From NCBI GenBank assembly GCA_938091145.1, contig CALKMS010000019.1, positions 1 to 16,223 of the forward strand: a stretch of 16,223 bases of DNA. The letters are read 5' to 3'. Position numbers and translations under genes: made by a program. Below are positions 12,903-16,223 of this stretch, one piece after another; position 1 is the first letter of the stretch, and every line of letters starts with the position of its first letter. The notes under the pieces were generated by a model that saw only the letters and a list, made by a program, of their open reading frames with translations, was not told the DNA's origin and made no database searches. Source of the DNA: an uncultured bacterium. Lineage in GTDB: Bacteria > Actinomycetota > Aquicultoria > SKW223 > CALKMS01.

Positions 12903-13805
12903 TTACCCCTGTGCTCTTGGATGCGATTTTTTATAAACCTTTTTCAATCGGCCAACGCCCAACTTTAAATAAATTTGAGTTGTTGACAAGGAAGAGTGGC
13001 CTAAAACCTCTTGGACAACTCGAAGATCTGCCCCGCCCTCTAACAAGCCAGTAGCTAAAGTATGGCGAAAAAGATGCGGATGAAGCCGTGATTTTCCATA
13101 AAGCTTCTTTCCATATTTTCTAAGAATTTTTCGAACTCCAGCAGTAGTTAAGCGACCACCTCGATTGTTCAAAAAAAGCGCCTCTGTTTCTTTTTTCAAT
13201 AGAAAAGGTCGACCCTCAAAAAGGTAATTACGGAGTGCTTTTTCAGCTTCGTTATTTAAAGGCACTATTCTTTCTTTTCTTCCTTTCCCTTTAACTTTGA
13301 TTTCCCGTCGGTCAAAACTAATTGAATCAAGATTAAGCGAGACAAGCTCTCCTACTCTCAAGCCAGCACCCAAAAGAACTTCGATTAAAGCTTTATCACG
13401 AAAAGCTAACGGCGTATCAGGTTTAAAAACTTCAATTATCTCTAAAAGCTCAGATGAGCTTAAAACCTCCGGGAGTTTTTTTTTCAACTTTGGAAAAGGC
13501 AAGAAAACCTCAAAGCTGGAAGGCAAAACTTCTTGGTCTGCCAAATAACTCAAAAAAGACCGCAGAGAAGCCACTTTTCGAGCCATCGTCGCTTCTGAAT
13601 AACCCCCTTGTGATAGGCCCTTAAGATGAAGATGAGCTATGTATCTCCTTAGAATTAGCGGGTTAATTTCTTCAACTGAAATCTTTAATCGGCTGAGATA
13701 CTCTGCAAACTGAAGCAAATCAGCTCGATAAGCACGGATGGTCTCAAGAGAGTATTTTTTTTCGTGAGTTAAAAATTCTAAAAAGACTTTTATCCTTTCT
13801 TTCAC
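12903..13805 (-). CDS. xerC: Tyrosine recombinase XerC/XerD
   Basis: Xer recombinases resolve chromosome dimers at dif. The 300-residue protein has the N-terminal SAM-like core-binding domain (about 1-90, with EKKYSLETIRAYRADL) and the C-terminal catalytic domain with all six active-site residues: R150 (LRVGEL), K174, H244, R247 (HLFRH), H270 (LGHSS) and nucleophile Y279. Spacing matches E. coli XerC, so it is probably active. XerC and XerD cannot be separated reliably here; the trmFO neighbourhood fits the Gram-positive xerC locus, which often continues with hslVU-codY, replaced here by a sigma factor. The start is GTG, 7 bases (all T) after the trmFO stop, with no Shine-Dalgarno site. A longer in-frame N-terminus overlapping trmFO cannot be excluded but would not match the family. 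No integron or phage genes accompany it. Confidence 0.9.
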   Translation of the reverse strand: MKERIKVFLEFLTHEKKYSLETIRAYRADLLQFAEYLSRLKISVEEINPLILRRYIAHLHLKGLSQGGYSEATMARKVASLRSFLSYLADQEVLPSSFEVFLPFPKLKKKLPEVLSSSELLEIIEVFKPDTPLAFRDKALIEVLLGAGLRVGELVSLNLDSISFDRREIKVKGKGRKERIVPLNNEAEKALRNYLFEGRPFLLKKETEALFLNNRGGRLTTAGVRKILRKYGKKLYGKSRLHPHLFRHTLATGLLEGGADLRVVQEVLGHSSLSTTQIYLKLGVGRLKKVYKKSHPRAQG

Positions 13806-13812
13806 AAAAAAA

Positions 13813-15126
13813 TTATAAATTAAATTCGGGGTTTTTCGAAATAAACTCTTTCAATTCTCTAATTGAGCGATGGTAATAAGCCCTGCCTCTATCTTTTTTT
13901 GAAACCTTTCTATTTAAGGGAGGCAAAAGCCCGAAACTCACATGCATAGGTTGAAAGTTTTTACTCTCAGCGTGAGAAATATAGTAAAGCAATGAGCCAA
14001 GGGCAGTAGTGACCGGGAGATCAACCCTTGATTCTTTTTTTAAAAATTTAAATGCATTGACTGCCGCCACAATCCCCGAAGCAGCCGACTCAATATACCC
14101 CTCAACGCCAGAAAGCTGACCGGCGAGAAACATTCCTGGAAAATCCCGAAACTCGAGGGTGGGATTGATTAAAGAAGGAGAATTAAGATAGGTATTACGA
14201 TGCATTACCCCAAATCGCACAAACTCAGCTTGGTGTAAAGCTGGTATCAATCGAAATATTCTTTCCTGTTCTGACCATTTTAAACCAGTTTGGAAGCCAA
14301 CCAAACTATACAAATCGCCCTTAATACTGTCCTGTCGGAGCTGAACGACGGCATAAGGACGCTCACCTGTCCGCGGATCAATTAAACCAACCGGTTTTAA
14401 ACAGCCAAATAAAAGGGCTTGCTTGCCGCGCCGAGCAACCTCTTCTATTGGTTGACAAGCCGAAAAATAAACTTCCTTCTCAAATTCTTTTGGTTTTACA
14501 CGCTCTGCTTTAATCAGCTCAGACCAAAAAACTTCGTATTCCTCTTTAGTTAAAGGGCAATTAATATACTTTCCTTCCCCCTTGCCATAGCGATTCGCTT
14601 CAAAGGCTTTGCTCATATCTATTGATTCTTTTTGGACAATTGGTGAAGCAGCATCATAAAAGTATAATCCTTCTTTGCCAGTTATTTTAAAAAGTTCCTT
14701 AGCCAAACTTTCGGAAGTTAAAGGTCCAGTAGCGATAATAAGAGGTCTTTCCTTGGGTAATTCCCTCACTTCATCGCGAATTAGTTTTATTTTGGGGTGT
14801 TTTTCAATTATTTCCGTTATTCTACGGGCAAAAAGTTCTCTATCAACAGCTAGAGCTTGACCTGCTGGCACCTGACATTTTTCAGCAACTTTTATAATCA
14901 ATGATCCCAAAAGCTTCATTTCTTCTTTTAGCAATCCAGCCGCTTTTTCCGGGCTTTTGGATCGAAATGAATTCGAGCAAACAAGCTCAGCTAAATAAGG
15001 AGTGCGATGAGCTGGTGTTTGATTTTTAGGCCGCATTTCATAAAGTTCCACCTCTACTCCTCGCTGAGCTAATTGCCAAGCAGCCTCACTCCCTGCCAGT
15101 CCCCCTCCAATTATTTTGGCTTTCAT
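13813..15126 (-). CDS. trmFO: Folate-dependent tRNA (uracil-5-)-methyltransferase TrmFO
   Basis: TrmFO is an FAD enzyme that makes 5-methyluridine at position 54 of the tRNA T-loop, using methylene-tetrahydrofolate as carbon donor. The 437 residues match the Bacillus subtilis enzyme in length. Visible are the FAD-binding motif GGGLAGSEAAW (7-17), EMRP (30-33), LVCSNSFRS with C50, and FSACQPIEEVARRG with C224, the two positions of the functional cysteines in the family. Further conserved blocks are YDAASPIV (157-164) and the C-terminal second FAD-binding part (GMFLAGQLSGVEGYIESAASG). An AAGGCGGTG stretch lies 13 bases before the ATG, unusually far for a ribosome-binding site. TrmFO is typical of Gram-positive and several deep lineages; others use SAM-dependent TrmA. 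Confidence 0.96.
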   Translation of the reverse strand: MKAKIIGGGLAGSEAAWQLAQRGVEVELYEMRPKNQTPAHRTPYLAELVCSNSFRSKSPEKAAGLLKEEMKLLGSLIIKVAEKCQVPAGQALAVDRELFARRITEIIEKHPKIKLIRDEVRELPKERPLIIATGPLTSESLAKELFKITGKEGLYFYDAASPIVQKESIDMSKAFEANRYGKGEGKYINCPLTKEEYEVFWSELIKAERVKPKEFEKEVYFSACQPIEEVARRGKQALLFGCLKPVGLIDPRTGERPYAVVQLRQDSIKGDLYSLVGFQTGLKWSEQERIFRLIPALHQAEFVRFGVMHRNTYLNSPSLINPTLEFRDFPGMFLAGQLSGVEGYIESAASGIVAAVNAFKFLKKESRVDLPVTTALGSLLYYISHAESKNFQPMHVSFGLLPPLNRKVSKKDRGRAYYHRSIRELKEFISKNPEFNL

Positions 15127-15153
15127 CTGTGTAGGTTATCACCGCCTTAATTC

Positions 15154-15159
15154 ATTATA
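15154..15159 (-). promoter_or_regulatory. Consensus -10 box upstream of trmFO
   Basis: Plus-strand attata at 15154-15159 reads TATAAT on the minus strand, 28 bases before the trmFO ATG. A start site near 15147 would give a 20-base leader. The -35 region 16-18 bases upstream (CTAACT or similar) is poor, so the promoter may need an activator or another sigma factor. Confidence 0.4.
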
Positions 15160-15322
15160 CTAAATGGGGGAGTTAAGTTAGCTTTCGATCAAACGAAATT
15201 TCCATAACTCAGAATAAAAATTTTTTGGCAAACTTTTGATTGAGGTTTTTAATTAAAAACTTTTGAAAAGCTAAAGTTCCTGTTAAATGTTGGTCGAAAA
15301 GTTATTAGCAAAAGATCTAACC

Positions 15323-15402
15323 GTCTTGCCCTGAAGGTTTTGCTCGCAGTTTTTGCAAAAAAGTTTCTGATTTACTTCGTCTAACTGTTATTGGGCAAAG
15401 AC
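15323..15402 (-). ncRNA. Candidate structured RNA element of unknown function
   Basis: Plus-strand gtcttgccc (15323-15331) and gggcaaagac (15393-15402) are reverse complements with one extra base, giving a 9-base-pair stem with a single bulge around about 61 bases. Inside, the minus-strand RNA can pair CAGTT with AACTG, GAAGT with ACTTT, and alternatively TTTTGC with GCAAAA. The outer arm overlaps the small GACCT/AGGTC hairpin, so two folds exclude each other. I do not recognise a known riboswitch consensus. It could be a leader, a terminator region of the rubrerythrin transcript, or the remnant of a small mobile element. Confidence 0.3.
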
Positions 15403-15449
15403 CTACATTAAGGTCAAAATAAAAAAACTAATTTGCGAACGGGTCTGCT

Positions 15450-16034
15450 CTAATACTCTTCGCATTTAACCATATAAAAGTTGTAGGTATGATCACAAGA
15501 GGGGCATTTTTCGGGTGGTTCTGTCCCAAAATGAACATAGCCACACTCACGACAAACCCAGTACACCGGCTGAGATTTTTTAAAAACGCTTTCACTTTCA
15601 ACAACTGCCAAAAGCTTTTTATATCGCTCCTCATGATGCTGTTCGGCAACCGCAATTGCTTTAAGCCTATTAGCAATGTCTATCAAACCCTCTTCTTCGG
15701 CAACTCTGGAAAAGGAAGGGTACATATCCGTATATTCATAGTTTTCGCCAGCAATAGCTGCTTTTAGGTTATCGACCGTCGAACCCAAAACAAATGGAGC
15801 AAGCGCTTCAACTCTTATCTCCTCTAGGGTTTCACCGTTTTGCTTCTTTAAATCCTGAATGTGCTCAAACAATCTTTTAGCATGTTCTTTTTCGTTTTCA
15901 GCCGTAATCAAAAAAATCTCGGCTATTTGTTCATAGCCCTCTTGTCGAGCGACTTTAGAATAAAAAGTATAACGATTCCTGGCTTGAGACTCTCCAATAA
16001 ATGCTTTCGTCAAATTTTCCAAAGTCCTTTTCAT
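15450..16034 (-). CDS. rbr: Rubrerythrin
   Basis: Rubrerythrin is a non-haem diiron peroxidase that detoxifies hydrogen peroxide in anaerobes, taking electrons from rubredoxin or NADH:rubredoxin oxidoreductase. The 194 residues form the usual two parts. The ferritin-like four-helix domain (about 1-145) has ligands E15, E48 and H51 (ExxH), E97 and E100 in GENYEY, and E131 and H134 in AEQHHEERY. The C-terminal rubredoxin-like FeCys4 domain (about 155-194) has C161, C164 (CRECG) and C177, C180 (CPSC). An additional C191 lies near the end. The ATG start has AAGGAGTG about 8 bases upstream. The gene stands alone, with 189 bases of upstream DNA carrying a promoter and 323 gene-free bases downstream. 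No perR or superoxide reductase gene is next to it in the window. Confidence 0.96.
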   Translation of the reverse strand: MKRTLENLTKAFIGESQARNRYTFYSKVARQEGYEQIAEIFLITAENEKEHAKRLFEHIQDLKKQNGETLEEIRVEALAPFVLGSTVDNLKAAIAGENYEYTDMYPSFSRVAEEEGLIDIANRLKAIAVAEQHHEERYKKLLAVVESESVFKKSQPVYWVCRECGYVHFGTEPPEKCPSCDHTYNFYMVKCEEY

Positions 16035-16057
16035 TATTGCTCACTCCTTTTAAGTAG

Positions 16058-16115
16058 GATGAAATCTTCCAAATAGTGATGAAATTATAACCCAACAGAC
16101 TGCTTCCTAAAAGCA
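16058..16115 (-). promoter_or_regulatory. Rubrerythrin promoter region with short repeats
   Basis: Plus-strand attata at 16084-16089 reads TATAAT on the minus strand, about 50 bases before the rbr ATG; the -35 region 17 bases upstream is only weakly consensus (TTTTAG). Two repeat patterns flank it. An 8-base direct repeat gatgaaat occurs at 16058-16065 and 16078-16085, spaced exactly 20 bases, around the expected start site. An inverted repeat tgctt/aagca (16101-16105, 16111-16115) covers the -35 area. Both could be regulator sites. A canonical PerR box is not visible. Confidence 0.4.
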
Positions 16116-16223
16116 AAATATTTTATCTTTCGGTTTAGACCAAATATAACAAGTTAGTCAAATTAGATAATAAAAACTGTATTGAAAATTCTTAATAAAA
16201 CTTGAAAAAAATCACCACATATT

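Larger units (their letters stand above)
15127..15449 (-). other. Gene-free spacer between rubrerythrin and trmFO
   Basis: This 323-base stretch holds no gene with a start codon that I can defend. In transcription order it contains: a small hairpin GACCT/AGGTC (plus 15417-15402) followed by TTT; the 80-base inverted-repeat element at 15323-15402; an A/T-only-type stem AACTTT/AAAGTT (15278-15258) running into a T-rich stretch, possibly a weak terminator; a perfect 16-base palindrome (plus 15245-15260); a TTTCG/CGAAA hairpin near 15183-15198; and the TATAAT box of trmFO. An open frame of 34 codons with a Cys-x-x-Cys motif (15387-15283) lacks any normal start codon. Confidence 0.5.

Noticed and set aside
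12815..13054. Plus-strand open frame across the sigma/xerC junction, and similar plus-strand frames opposite gpsA, plsY, tyrA and cmk.
   Set aside because: They are antisense to well-conserved genes, show no recognisable domains, and have no ribosome-binding sites that set them apart from chance.
12903..13805. Xer recombinase as a sign of an integron, phage or mobile element.
   Set aside because: Length, active-site spacing and the trmFO neighbourhood fit the chromosomal XerC; there are no direct-repeat ends, phage genes or cassettes.
15251..15278. Intrinsic terminator after rubrerythrin (stem AACTTT/AAAGTT followed by T-rich DNA).
   Set aside because: The stem is almost all A-T and would be weak; it is mentioned under the spacer but not called as a terminator.
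15288..15335. A 15-codon plus-strand ORF beginning ATG TTG GTC.
   Set aside because: Very short, no ribosome-binding site, on the strand opposite every other gene.
16090..16223. PerR or Fur box upstream of rubrerythrin.
   Set aside because: Several TTATA-like stretches occur, but none forms the inverted repeat of a canonical PerR or Fur site.

Overview
All sixteen complete genes in this window lie on the minus strand, so transcription runs from the high-coordinate end to the low end. The DNA is AT-rich (roughly 40% GC by eye). Genes are packed with 1-8 base overlaps or gaps of a few bases, and several start with TTG or GTG. The gene content suggests an anaerobic bacterium of a Gram-positive-type or deep-branching Terrabacteria lineage. 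Pointers are folate-type TrmFO, a type I-beta DAHP synthase with an N-terminal ferredoxin-like domain, TyrA with an ACT domain, a Bacillus-type class II EPSP synthase, rubrerythrin, and a rimO-pgsA pair. This placement is inference from gene families and order; no marker here settles the phylum.

Layout in the direction of transcription: (1) rubrerythrin, preceded by a promoter region with short repeats; (2) a 323-base gene-free spacer with an 80-base inverted-repeat element of unknown function; (3) trmFO - xerC/D-type recombinase - FliA/WhiG-type sigma factor; (4) a 123-base AT-rich gap with a large inverted repeat; (5) a long, nearly gapless run hisC - aroF - tyrA - aroA - cmk::plsC - ispH - der - plsY - gpsA; (6) a stand-alone two-CBS-domain protein with its own good promoter; (7) rimO - pgsA, followed at the window edge by what looks like the first bases of another gene.

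The long run joins aromatic amino acid synthesis (DAHP synthase, EPSP synthase, prephenate/arogenate dehydrogenase, and a HisC-family aminotransferase that probably makes Tyr/Phe) to CMP phosphorylation, isoprenoid precursor synthesis (IspH), ribosome assembly (Der) and phospholipid synthesis. GpsA makes glycerol-3-phosphate, PlsY acylates it to lysophosphatidate, PlsC acylates that to phosphatidate, and PgsA further on makes the phosphatidylglycerol precursor. PlsX and CDP-diglyceride synthase are not in the window.

I see no transposon, prophage, CRISPR array, tRNA or rRNA. The points most worth a second look are a natural Ala at the glyphosate-determining Gly position of AroA, the Cmk-PlsC fusion, the sigma factor without flagellar neighbours, the structured spacer upstream of trmFO, and a perfect 11-base-pair hairpin inside plsY.
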